Part shown: piece after piece, positions 1 through 11,608 of the stretch | How positions within the stretch are numbered: the first letter of the stretch is position 1 | Layout of the letters: each line of letters begins with the position of its first letter | Assembly: GCA_009739215.1 (NCBI GenBank) | Contig: VSJF01000012.1 | Location: 62,001-126,000 of the forward strand | DNA from: Floccularia luteovirens | Taxonomy: Eukaryota; Basidiomycota; Agaricomycetes; Agaricales; Squamanitaceae | Length of the DNA stretch: 64,000 nt | Reading direction: 5' to 3' | Notes under the pieces: model-generated | What the model was told of the DNA's origin: nothing | The model's input: only the letters and a program-made list of their open reading frames with translations | Databases searched by the model: none | Made by a program: the position numbers and the translations under genes

Positions 1-3000
1 CAACATTTGCGAGGACAGATCAAGTCCGGTTCGACAACTTCAGTCTTATGTTACGTGGGCAGAGGATATTCTTATAGTAAGTTCTTTTCCATTGACACTG
101 GTGGGACTAATTGAATGTGATAAAAATCAACCTTCTAGCTCTGGCGAATTCCATACGTTCCGTCTTCCTGTACCTTCGTTATGGCCAGACATTCTCGAAA
201 AAGTCAAGGCGGCAGGTCTCAATGCTGTCAGTGTTTACACTCATATGGGACTTGATCAACCCTGCGCCGGGAGTTGTCGACTTTAATGGGTTCCGTGCTT
301 TGCAACCCTTATATGATGCAGCCAAGGCTGCAGGAATATGGGTTGTTCTTCGTCCAGGTCCAGTGAGTGTTTCAGTCTAATTCTATTCTATTCTATCCAA
401 CCCTTACCTGTTTTTAGTACATCAACGCCGAGACTTCAGCTGGAGGTATTGCGCATTGGGCTACTTCCGAAGTCGCGGGAACCCTCCGTACGAATGATTC
501 TGATTGGAGAGCAGCATGGCAGGATTATATCCAAGGCATCATCGATGTCACGGCTCCCAATCAAATAACTTCCGGAGGCCCTGTTATTGGTATGTTTTCA
601 ACATTAACCTTGCTTATATTTATGTCTAACATTATGAATTCTGAAGCTATCCAAGTGGGTTAGTAGCCAGATCTTGGTAAACTCATATATCAGGCAATTG
701 AACTCGATTGTAGATAACGAATACTCGCAAAATCCAATCAGCCATGCGGAGTATTTTGCAGAATTGGAAGATGCATACCATAACTCGAAGATTGTCGTTC
801 CTCTGACATACAATGACCCTGGACAAGGTCGTAATTTTATCAATGGAACGGTACGTACTTCGACTTGGATGTCATACGCTGCTCTTAACAATCGATTTTA
901 TGTAGGGCGCAGTCGATCTCTATGGGTAATGATTCCTTAGGATATTTTGCTGAAGCTTGCTCATGATGACTTGTTAAGACTGGATTCTTACCCTCAAGGA
1001 TTTGACTGCTCAAACCCGACAGTTTGGAGACCGGTCACAACGAACTATCAACAATACCATGCTCAAGTGAACCCATCGCAAGCCTGGTACATACCTGGTG
1101 CGTAAATGGGTCGATACAAATAACCAGTTTTCAAACTTCATCACTAACTACGTCATTGGTTATTTAGAATTCCAAGGAGGCTCATTCGATGCTTGGGGCC
1201 CAACTGCACCTGGTAAATAATTTGTCACCACATATGTTCAGGTTATTGACTAAAAGAGAATCAAGGATACCCGCCTTGTCGTGTGTTGACTGGTCCTAAC
1301 TTCCAATCTGTATTTAACCGTCAACTATGGGCTAGCAATGCCAAGTTGATTAACTACTACATGATATTCGGGTATGTAACCAATAGTTTAAACAGCACTA
1401 CTTGAACTCAATCATCAATATGCTCAGTGGAACGTCTTGGGGAGCCATACCGTTCCATGGTGTTTACACCTCTTATGATTATGGAGCATCTGTAAGTTGC
1501 CTTTCCTTTCCAGTATTTGGGTGAATTGATTGCAGAGGTATCTGTTAGATTATGGAGTCCCGTGAACTGACAACCAAATTCGATGAACTTAAACGTCAAG
1601 CACTCTTCCTTCGTAGCTCCCCCGAATTTTATAAGACTAACTGGATCGCGGATGCCTCCACTGGACTCAACATCTCTTCTAACCCCGCAGCTTTCATTAC
1701 CTTCCTCCAGAATCCAGATACCAAGGCTTCCTTCTATGTCGCCCGTCAGCGCGACTCGACATCAACAGCGAATACTACGTTCAAGCTAACTGTCTCTACT
1801 TCTGCGGGTACCCTGCAGATTCCCAGTTCTGTTTCAGCTATTACACTTAGTGGGAGGGAATCGAAAGTCATTGTGACAGATTACTCGTTTGGAAAATCGA
1901 AAGTGCTTTACTCCACTGCCCAGGTTTTCTTCGCTGGAGTAATAGATGGTAGAGATATTATATTCTTATATGGCGACTCAAATCAAGAACATGAGGCTGG
2001 ACTCACTCTCACTGGGACACAACTCCAACCTACTCTAACGGCATCATCGAACATCAAGTTAACGAAAGCTGCTGGTTCCGCCAATTCGATACTTGCTGTT
2101 AACGCTGGAGTTGAGGGGCTTGTTACTGTTTGGGACTCATCCACGCAATTGATCATCTACGCCGACTCTGTGACTGCTGCCACTTTCTGGTCGCCCGTCA
2201 TCCCAGGTGCTTCAACTGACCCATTGAGGAACTATTGGGGTCTAGGATCAAACCAGTCTATCCTAGTCGGTGGACCTTATCTTGTGCGAAGCGCTACCAT
2301 CTCTGGCTCAACACTCGCCTTGAATGGAGATCTCAAAGAGGGTGTCAGGCTTACAGTAATTTCCCCCAAGTCCATCAAAGACTATCACATGGAATGGTGG
2401 ACCAGGTTGCTGGGGATGCCTCCTTGTCCTCTTCTGTAACAGCTGTCGGAGGTTTTGTTGGCCAATTGAACTCGAACGCGAACGTAAATTCGGTGAATGT
2501 CCCAAAACTAACCGGATGGAAGTTCAAGGACAGTTTGCCTGAGTTGGGTAGCACATTTGATGATAGTGATTGGGTGGTTGCGAATCATACGACGACGAAT
2601 ATACCTTTCAAACCGTATTATGGGGATGGAAGGGTGTTATATGGATGTGATTATGGATTGTGAGTTGTTTCGGTTTTTTTCTTGTGCTGTATCTCTTTGT
2701 TGACATGTGGACAGCTGTGAAAATGTTGTTTTATGGAGAGGTCATTTCAAAGCCACTGGAGCAGAGAAGAGCGTTAACTTGTCAATTAATGGAGGAGAAG
2801 GTGGGTATATACCAACCAATGTTTTCGGATTCCGCGATAACTCATAATTCGCCTATAGCCTTTGCTGCAAGTGTTTGGTTGAACAACGTATTCTTGAATA
2901 CCTCCTTTGGGAAGTAAGTGACCAAAGCCCAACTTGTGATGTTCGTTCTTTGAGCTGATCTTTTCGCAGCTCCACCAACAATAGGCACATTCTGGAAGAA

Positions 3001-4071
3001 ACAGATGACAAATTTACTATTCCAACAAGTGCCTTAAGAGTGGGACAAGACAACGTGATAACCATTGTCCAGGTATGGGAGTCTGCAGCTTCAGTATCTT
3101 CTGTTGCAATCTAATATTCACATGTGAAGGATAACATGGGTTTGAATGAGACAGGATGTAAGCCACCACTCTCTTGTTCAATCAATCAATCTAATATGAC
3201 ATGGTAGCTACCCCAAACACGTCTAAGGGCCCTCGTGGTGTACGTGGATTCCAGCTTGAAGGAGGAACCTTTGGGGAGTGGAAGGTACAGGGGAAGGTTG
3301 GAGGTTACAAAGGGTACGTATTTTGCTTTTGATTTTGATTTTGAAGTGAGTGATCTGATGGGTATGAACCTTCATGACCTTAGTTTCCTTGACAAAGTTC
3401 GTGGTATGTTTATTTTTCCTTTATCAGGACATATTATGTTATTTATTTCCGAATTCCCTTTCCCTTGTGAAATTAAATTAAATCAGGTGTCTTCAACGAG
3501 GGTGGTCTTTTTGGCGAACGAAAGGGATGGCATCTACCAGGGTTCCCTATAACGGCTTCATCAGGTTTCACAAGTCGTGAGCTCTCCGCTGGTCTACCCA
3601 ACTCTGCTGCGGGTGTTGGTTTCTTCATTACTACCTTCAACCTGAATGTCGCAAAGGGACTGGATGCACCAATGTCATTCACATTCAATGAACCATTCGG
3701 CCAGCCATATCGTGCCCTGTTATTTGTAAATGGATGGATGATGGGAAAACGTGTGGGAAACCTTGGGTGAGTTACAGATCAGGAGGGCTTTAAGCTTCAA
3801 CTAAATGGTTTCGAATTTTACAGCCCACAAGCTAAGTTCCCTGTACATGAAGGTATATTGAATTATCATGGTGAAAAGTGCGTGTGTCCCTTTTTTTGTG
3901 ACCCTACAACATTAAGGTTTCGTCTGTAGTACCGTTGCTGTCGCTCTCTGGGTGATGACTCCAAACGTTACTGTGGCACCAGATCTAGAGCTGGTTGTAG
4001 ACGGCGTCTATGAAGGAGGCGTGGCCAATGTAGCCGTTAACAACCCGAAATGGTCGTCTACAGGCAGGTGA
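1..4071 (+). CDS. Beta-galactosidase, glycoside hydrolase family 35 (5' partial, multi-exon)
   Basis: Hydrolyses terminal beta-galactosides, normally as a secreted enzyme. The window opens inside an exon, so the start and signal peptide are missing. After removing GT-AG introns (first at 77-138) the GH35 landmarks appear in order: GEFHTFRLPVPSLW near 140-180, RPGP|YINAE across the 363-417 intron, VDNEYSQ (general acid Glu in NEY) near 712, EFQGGSFDAW (nucleophile Glu) near 1171, YTSYDYGAS before 1492, then the beta-sandwich domains, ending WSSTGR and TGA at 4069-4071. There are at least 17 introns. Three single-base insertions break the frame, near 254 (between HMGL and INPAPG), near 2380 and near 2405 (around ITWNGGPVAGD). 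No nonsense substitution was seen, so the gene may be functional with assembly errors, or a young pseudogene. Family assignment is firm; integrity is not. Confidence 0.88.
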
Positions 4072-4858
4072 ATGAGCGCTTTCTCCGAGGTTTATCAGAT
4101 TAGCTTCAGATGAATAAATCCATTTAAATGTTTGGTTTATTGGATATACAAAATATGTTTGTCCTTTGAAATCTCTATGCGAAATCTCAAGCCATTCCAG
4201 GAACATCTTTTCGCTGAGCGGTGACTTATCGCAGTATAATGGCTAATATTGTAATGCTTGTCCCCATCTATCTAGGGAGTCATGTGCAAAGCCGTCGGTG
4301 TGAGGGCATCTTTCAGCTCGTCGAGAATGTTCTAGCTCCGTGATGTGATCACATCGAGATCGGTAACAGTAAAAGTACCTGGATGACAAAGATCTATTAC
4401 GCTGTTCTTAAGTCGGCTTTGTTTCGAGACTGGAAACCGTCCGACCCGAGCAATACAAGATGAATTATATCTGCCAATCACTCTACTGCACGATCAATGT
4501 TGATGTAATCGTTGAACAAGGCCATAAAACTAGAAGATTTTTGCTAACCTAACCGCTTGTTAATATAGCCCGAGCAAGTGTTCCCTTGTTTCTCCTTGTA
4601 CCGAGTGTATGGATGTAAGCCCGCATGTTTTATCCCAGTTGGGCTGATTAAATGTTAAGCTACAGAGCAGTCAACCCTTGTGAAAGGCCTCAACTTACAC
4701 ATCAGTTGCTCCATTTTGGAATTGTTTTATATATCACAGCACAACCAGATCGCACATGCCGTTCACTGATGCCCTGCATCCGTAATCCCGTTTGGGTCGT
4801 TATGATGTCGTTTCCTTCTTCAGGATCATTCAATCAAACCTAGCGTCTATTGATGTGG
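4072..4858. other. Intergenic region, beta-galactosidase to BBE oxidase
   Basis: No supported gene. It holds the 3' flank of the galactosidase and the promoter of the oxidase. The short ORFs here lack coding character. Confidence 0.5.
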
Positions 4859-4866
4859 TATAAATA
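4859..4866 (+). promoter_or_regulatory. TATA box of the BBE-type oxidase
   Basis: TATAAATA lies 62 nt before the ATG at 4928, a normal distance for an agaricomycete core promoter. This supports the chosen start. Confidence 0.5.
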
Positions 4867-4927
4867 TTGGAAAGACTTGAGATGTTGTCATATACATATC
4901 CCTTCACAGGCTTCTTAACCACCTCTT

Positions 4928-7493
4928 ATGTTTGACGAAATCGTCTCGCTTGTCGCGGCGTCCATTGCCTTGTTTAACAGTACATCTCCATCACAATGGG
5001 ACGAGTTGAGCAAGCAAGTTGGTGGACGGTTATATCAGAATGTCCCATTTGCACAAAGCTGCTTTACTGAACCATTTGGATCGCCAAATTGTACGATGGT
5101 CCGAAACACCTACACAGATGAACGTGAGTCAGTTTCTTTAGGTGTTGTCATTACAGCGGTTGAGGATTGTCATGGTATCCGCAGTTACACGGTCAAGCTT
5201 TCCAGGAGCGTATATACAAACCCAGTGGGAGACATGCCAGACTACAGGGCAACAATGTCTCCTTGATTATATTAACCCAAATAATACTCAGCCCACGACT
5301 GAGCCATGTCAGCTCGGAAGCATCCCCAGTTACTACGTGCATTGTTCCGTATTGTTATGTAATGCTGTTTTTCTGATGATCAATTTCTTCCATTAAGATT
5401 GATGTCATCAACGCGTCCGACGTGTCCGCAGCCTTCGCTTTCTCGAAGGAGACTAAGATTCCCATAGTGATCAAGAACACTGGAGTCAGTATTCGTATTC
5501 TTTCTGATATGGTCCTTCTCTGAGATGCTGACTCTGTTCTTAGCATGATTATCAAGGACGCAGTAGCGCACCAGGGTCACTTGCTCTCTGGGTAGGTTCT
5601 TTTTTCTCCATGATGACGCCATTGCGGCGTGTTGATAGATGTTTCTTTGATTTTAGACTCATAACTTGAAAAACGTGTGTGCAACATGTTGTATTAAAAG
5701 TTCTTCTATCTTCAACCAATAGACATGAATCATATAGATCACGTTACATCCAAACTTTGTACCAGAAGGTTGCTCGAGTACTGCTCTAGCTGTCACGCTT
5801 GGAGTAATTATTTATCTATCTACTTTTTCTTGTTTCCTAACGATCTTAATAGGCCGGCGTACAATGGGGAGAGGCCTACGATTTCGCAGATGCAAATAAC
5901 ATAACACTCGTTGGAGGTTATTCTTCATATTTCGTAATTGTAGATAGGTGGCTAATTGAATATGAATAATAGGTAGTGACAAATCCGTCGGGGTTGTTGG
6001 CGGCTGGTTACAGGTATGTGAAGGTTTAGTCACTAACTTCACATAATTAACATTGAATTCAAGGGTGGTGGACATAGTGCCTTATCGAACACAATGGGAA
6101 TGGGTGTGGACCGAGTAGTATGTACCTGTTGTTTTCTCACCTATTGTCATCAGCGTTATTCTGATTACGCATCAAACTTAAGCTGCAATACAAGGTGGTA
6201 ACACCAGATGGACAGTTGCGGACCGTTAATTCATGTCAGAACCAGGACCTTTTCTTTGCTTTGCGAGGTGGTGAGTTTTCAACTTCCGCGAACCCTGTCC
6301 TTGATCTATATATAAACAAATCCACAGGCGGAGGAGGGACATTTGGTGTCGTTTTAGAAGCTACAGTATTAGCTTCTCCTCCAGTTACACTTCAAACTGT
6401 TATCGTGGGATTCCAAAACCCTAATGCAACGCTTACGCAAGAGATGTGGACCATCCTTGCAGACAACGGCTTGAAATGGGCTGCTGAAGGATGGGGTGGT
6501 TTCTCCACGTCCGAAGTTGTGATACTCATAAATCCGAACATAAGCACAAATGACGCAGCAACTTCGATGGCTCCACTTATCAATTTTGGGGACAAATTGG
6601 AAGCACTTGGAGTTGTCGGAGCTCAACTTACTGTCGTTGAGTTCCCTTCTTGGTCTACATTTTTCAATGCGTTCACGGCGTCACACGTTGCTGTATGTTA
6701 TTGAATTATCGCATTTTTGCGGGTGCGAGAAGGTTACTAACAGTGCCTAGATTGTTGGATCCAGCCTTGCCATCGCATCTCGATTAATTGACAAATCATT
6801 ATTTGAAACACCAGAAAACAAGACTGCATTGGTGTCCGGGTTACAGGCCGCAAATGCAGCCACTCCTGGACTGATTATCCTGTTGGCAACTCCATTTTCA
6901 TTCAAATCCGACAACCAGACGAGCGTAACGGAGAGGTGGAGAACAAGTCTATACCATGTTACAGTCGTTTCTCCATGGAATTGGAATGCTACAGCTAGCG
7001 AGAAGGAGGAAGGTTATAAACAATCAAGCTTGTCGATAGATAATCTCAGGAAGATTTCTCCTGATGCAGCGTACCTGGTATGTGTACATCATCTGTTTCA
7101 CACTTTCTGTGGGAGTCGAGCTCAATTGTAACGTGACGATTAGAATGAAGCCGACGTATATGAGCCGAATTATCAAGGTATTAATGGGCCCTTGCCTACG
7201 ATATTTCCTTGGCGCTGACGGTATTTTCCAGTCTCCTTCTGGGGCACACATTATCCAGAACTTTTGAGCATAAAAAAGAAGTAGTGAGTACCTGCAGGTT
7301 TCATTAAGAGTGGGAATTAAATTTCTTGCCAGTGATCCCGAACAGCTTCTTGACTGTTGGCATTGTGGTAAGTCTCGTAGTTCAGCGACGCCTGGTACTA
7401 TTTCATTGATTAGTGAATATTTCTGCAGTTGGATGGGAGAATCAGTCACCCCGATTTTCCTGCTATTTCGACGAGAACGCTGGAAATTTGTAA
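4928..7493 (+). CDS. FAD-linked oxidoreductase, berberine-bridge-enzyme type (VAO/PCMH fold, AA7-like)
   Basis: Flavin oxidase or dehydrogenase of the VAO superfamily; members oxidise carbohydrates, alcohols or alkaloid-like metabolites, usually outside the cell. Sixteen exons can be joined in frame by GT-AG introns. The FAD-binding half shows KNTGHDYQGRSSAP (His expected to carry the covalent 8-alpha-histidyl FAD), SLALW|THNLKN, HPNFVPEGCSS, LGAGVQWGEAYDFA, GGSDKSVGVVGGWLQGGGH and FALRGGGGGTFGV. The C-terminal BBE block shows VYEPNYQ, FWGTHYPELL, DPEQLLDCWHC and ends in AGNL at 7491-7493. In bicovalent members a Cys sits just before the VGVxGG segment; here the residues are GSDKS, so only the His linkage is expected. 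The frame is intact throughout. A weak hydrophobic N terminus (IVSLVAASIALF) may be a signal peptide. Substrate unknown. Confidence 0.88.
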
Positions 7494-8507
7494 AATAACC
7501 ACATGTCTGTTTTAGAACATTGCAGGCATCGAACCATTTTATATAGATCATTTGCGAAGGACGTTTTAGGTTTGTGCGTAGCTACTTGTCAGTGTATTAT
7601 CTATCCAGACAATTTCAATTGATACGTTTGGAAACAATATTCATATTATACCATGACGAAGGAAACGTTCAATATATAGTGATCAATTAATACCACTATT
7701 CATTAGCATTTTTCATCATCATTCTACTTAACATTTTCATAATTTCTGCAAGTTGTAAGGATGTTTTTGGATCTTTTAAACAGTTACAGTGCTCGGGCAT
7801 CGGGATTCTGATACCTGGTTCGAGAGTTAGAATCCAGTAATTAAGTTTACATAGAGCTTTTGAAAGCTGGAGTTTTTAAAAGCTTATTCGCTTGCTATTC
7901 TGCTCCGGTTATATCTGGTCCTCGCCTGCCACCATGCCATACGCACAATATGGAACATCTCAGAGGATGATTGATGAATGGATAGATGGATGAAGCTTTG
8001 ACAAAACGCTCCATAACTTAACTTACAAGGACTACCTTAGTGATGTTTAAGGAATAAGCATTGCAAGTTGACTTGAACGGTCAGCGTTGTGTGCTTTGAT
8101 CAGCCATCATACTTCCTATCATTTCCATTATCACCGGGAAGTACACACCTATGTATGCATCTTGAATCCTGAAATTACGCCTTCCGACTGGGACGGTGAA
8201 TTCTTCGAGCTCATTTCAGTACAAGAGCAACACAACCTCAACGAATGAGGTTTAGAGTACGTAAATAGAAACATGTGGTGAGGATCGCTGTTCATCTTGT
8301 TGGGAAGTGCGAAGATGAACTGCACCACTTGACATTAACATCCCTGGGATAATTGACTTATCTGGCCCGTTCAGAAGCACCCAAAGTTTCCATACTTGCT
8401 GCCAACTGACATTCCTGATGCCAGGTGAAGGGGGTGTTATTCAGTTGACATGACCCTTGCCATTTACATCCCTGAACAACATAATTTTAATTTGACGCTT
8501 AGACTAA
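7494..8507. other. Intergenic region, BBE oxidase to first DUF2235 gene
   Basis: No gene recognised. AT-rich 3' flank followed by the promoter of the DUF2235 gene. Confidence 0.5.
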
Positions 8508-8514
8508 TATATAG
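8508..8514 (+). promoter_or_regulatory. TATA box of DUF2235 gene 1
   Basis: TATATAG lies 78 nt before the ATG at 8586. The overlapping ATG at 8527 is in a different frame and is not used. Confidence 0.45.
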
Positions 8515-8585
8515 GTACCTTCTACAATGGTGTCTTTGTCCAAGCACATCTCCTCTTCACCTCCTTCACACACACGACGAGAGCT

Positions 8586-10773
8586 ATGGCTCATTCCAGA
8601 TACGACAGCACAACATCTGACGCTGCAACTTTGACTGGCTCAACACTATCGAGTCCCCGGTCTTTGAATGGTTTCAATCCTGTTCAGCATGAAGTCATTC
8701 CTCCCACACACCCATTTCGTACACTCGTTCTTTGCTTTGATGGGACAGGGGACCAGTGAGTAATCATTGGCTTATTTGTTGCATTGCATGAATAAGGAAA
8801 TTACTATAGATTTGATTCCGATGTTGGTATTCATGTATGCTCAATTGTCCAGACCCTTACTATCCGTTATATAGAACTCGAACATTGTTGAGCTGTTCAG
8901 CATGTTGAAAAAGGACGATCCTACAAAGCAACTGGTATACTATCAAGTCAGTAAATGCAGATCTTGTTAAGAACGATGGTTGACGTTTTTACATCAGGCA
9001 GGGATTGGCACTTATACTATTCCCCAAATTGCGACACCGATCATGTCTAAAATCCGCAAGGTGATTTGATTCATAGATTCTAGGCCTTGTGTTCATTTTT
9101 AATTTTTGATTAGACGATGGACGAAGCAATTGCTAGTAACCTGGATGTTCATATCATGGGTGCGTATGTATGGATTCCTTGCGTTGTCCCTTAAGCTAAG
9201 TGTGGTGACAAGGTGGCTATGAGTTTTTGATGCAGAATTGTCAGTACTTCTTTGATTTTGACAGCTGATGCAAACTTATAATCCTTTGTTCCTTATCTAG
9301 ACCAGTCCGGGGATAGAATCTGTATTTTCGGTAAGTAGGTCCAATTTCTTCCTGACACACTATCTCATGAGAAGTTCGAAGGCTTCTCACGAGGCGCTTA
9401 CACCGCTCGATGGTATTACTCATTCTAATTACTGTTGTGTTTCCCATTCTCATGACCAACATAGCCTCGCTGGAATGATACACAAAGTGGGCATATTGCC
9501 GACATGTAATCAACAACAAGTTCCTTTTGCGTACAAGATGTACACGCGTTCAGATCAAGTTGGTTGGAGGCAATCTAACGCTTTTCGCAAAGCGTTTAGC
9601 ATCGAAGTCGACATTGAATTCGTTGGTGTTTGGTAGGTGTTATACTTGTCTTCCTCGACTCTGTCTTGTAGTCTTCAACTGCTGACCACCGTGCAACTTA
9701 TAGGGATACCGTTAGCTCAGTTGGCCTAATTCCACGAAGGCTGCCTTTCACGACCTCGAACACCATTGTTGCTACATTCAGACATGCTGTTGCTTTGGAT
9801 GAGCGGCGCGCCAAATTCCAACCCAATTGCTGGAACTACCCAGACGAGAAAGAGCAGTCTTTATGTACGACTGATAAGAAACCTGCAATCCTCGCAAAGA
9901 AACGACGACAACTAAGTCACGAATACAAACTTAGTGCTTTTGAGAAAGAATATAGCAAAGATCCCCTTGCACCGACAGATATTGATGAGGTATGTTTCCC
10001 GAAACTTGGATATGGTTTTTTTTTGATCTTTATTGGTAAAACTCAGGTGTGGTTTTCTGGGTGTCATTGCGGTATGTGATATAAAATGTTAGCGAGTTTC
10101 GTCGTCCTAACTATACATTACCCTACCAATAGACATTGGAGGAGGCTCAGGTAAGTAAGCAATATCTGAAAAGCGTCAGCCATACTAACCTCGAAGTTAA
10201 GTTGCGAATGGTACAACTCCATGTCTGGCACGTATCCCCCTCAGGTGGATGATCAGAGAGTGTTTCAAAACCAAGAGTGGCATCATGTTCCACAAAGATG
10301 GGCTCAAAGCTATTGGTCTAAACCCTGATTCGTTATATCCGATAGTAGCAGACCGCCCGCCAGCTCTAGCGCCTGGGTCGTCAGCGTTCATAAAGAATAT
10401 CCCCAAGACCGTTCCCGAGTCTTGGCCCGACGACGAAGAGACGTCGGCATTGACGAACGGGCCGGTTGAGAGCGAGGAAGAGCATGAACTGAAAGATGCT
10501 CTAGCTCCCGTCTACGACCAATTATCTTTGGCATGGTTCTGGTGGATTCTTGAATTCCTCCCATTGGTGCACCGAGTCCAGAAACCTGACGACTCGTGGG
10601 GTCACTGGTTTGGGTGGAATATGGGTAGGGGAAGAAGAATACCCAAGCAAAAAAAGCAAGGCGTTCGGGTGCATCGTAGCGTGAAGATCAGAATGAAATC
10701 GCAATATGAGAATGGGGTGAAGTATAAGCCAAAAGCGAATCTTGACTTGGACCAAGTTACTTGGGTTGATTAA
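8586..10773 (+). CDS. DUF2235 alpha/beta hydrolase-like protein, copy 1
   Basis: DUF2235 is the uncharacterised alpha/beta hydrolase domain also found in bacterial Tle1 phospholipase effectors; the role in fungi is unknown. Joined exons give RTLVLCFDGTGDQFD near residue 45, YYQAGIGTYT, GGYEFLMQNY, the nucleophile elbow GFSRGAYTAR (split by an intron near 9330-9390), FVGVWDTVSSVGLIPRRLPF, ALDERRAKF, SGCHCDIGGGS (His/Asp segment matching the Tle1-type HxDxGGG motif) and a C-terminal block with WFWWILEFLP and VHRSVKIRM, ending WVD. The exons around the Ser elbow are very short, so exact splice sites are approximate. The frame is intact. It is the better preserved member of a tandem pair with the gene at 11609-13876. 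Confidence 0.87.
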
Positions 10774-11554
10774 TTAATTGCCTTTTCTCGTCATTATGAT
10801 GACGCTAGTCATGAGTTCAGTTTCTCTAATCTATTATGGTCCTGTTCGACATTGCCGGGCTGTTGGATATGAGCTATGTGGTATTACTTTCAACTGCTTG
10901 TACATTGTAGCTATTATCTTGTGCTGGTACTAATACTGGTTACAGCACCATGATCACATCCTTCTCAGATAAAATGATCAAATGTAATTAACCAAATATA
11001 AATAATTACAGTACGTTCTTTATTAGGTGTTGCATCGGTGTTGACCCAACTTCGAAATCGCCACCGATTTGTGGATCATTCAAGAACGTAAGTTGTCGTC
11101 TATACAACTCCACACAAAACGCATTAGTGTCCTTTCAAGTATGTGAATACATTGTAGTTCTGATCTGAACAGCCATTCTAGCTCTCACTTATGCTTTTCA
11201 TATCCACATGCATTCATACTCCCCTTTATGAGCGTGGGCTTGGCCTGAGCAATGTATAACTTGGGCTCTAATTTGAAGGGTAACGAAGCTGGCACGTATA
11301 TAAACTCGCGCGCTCTGAAGCTAAGTCAGGTCGGATTTTTGTGACCCTGAACTCTGGATACCACTATTAAACTCTACAATGTTCGGTTCCAGTGACTGGG
11401 ACAAGTCCTGCTATTGCAACCTTGTTCGGAATCTTTGTTCTCCGTATTGTTATTGGAGGGGTTAGAACTGCAACTTCTCGATGTGTCATTCCCTCTCCCC
11501 CATAAAGTCAACTCGACAGGCTTCCTTTTCTCATATTATTAGCTGGCACTCAGA
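10774..11554. other. Intergenic region between the DUF2235 genes
   Basis: No gene recognised. A second TATA-like stretch (TATATAAA) near 11297 has no convincing ORF behind it. Confidence 0.45.
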
Positions 11555-11563
11555 TATATAAAA
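11555..11563 (+). promoter_or_regulatory. TATA box of DUF2235 gene 2
   Basis: TATATAAAA lies 54 nt before the first ATG (11609). This makes 11609 the likely first ATG of the transcript. Confidence 0.5.
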
Positions 11564-11608
11564 CAGCACGAAGGAAGGAAGTCGGGCGTCTTCTTTCAGA
11601 GATAAGGC

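Noticed and set aside
1492..1551. Premature stop (TAG) before the ESRELTTK exon of the galactosidase
   Set aside because: It lies inside an intron: GTAAG at 1492 to the AG before ATTATGGAG restores YGAS|IMESREL in frame.
7800..7840. tRNA-like T-arm (GGTTCGAG...)
   Set aside because: No matching D-arm, anticodon arm or acceptor stem could be paired around it.
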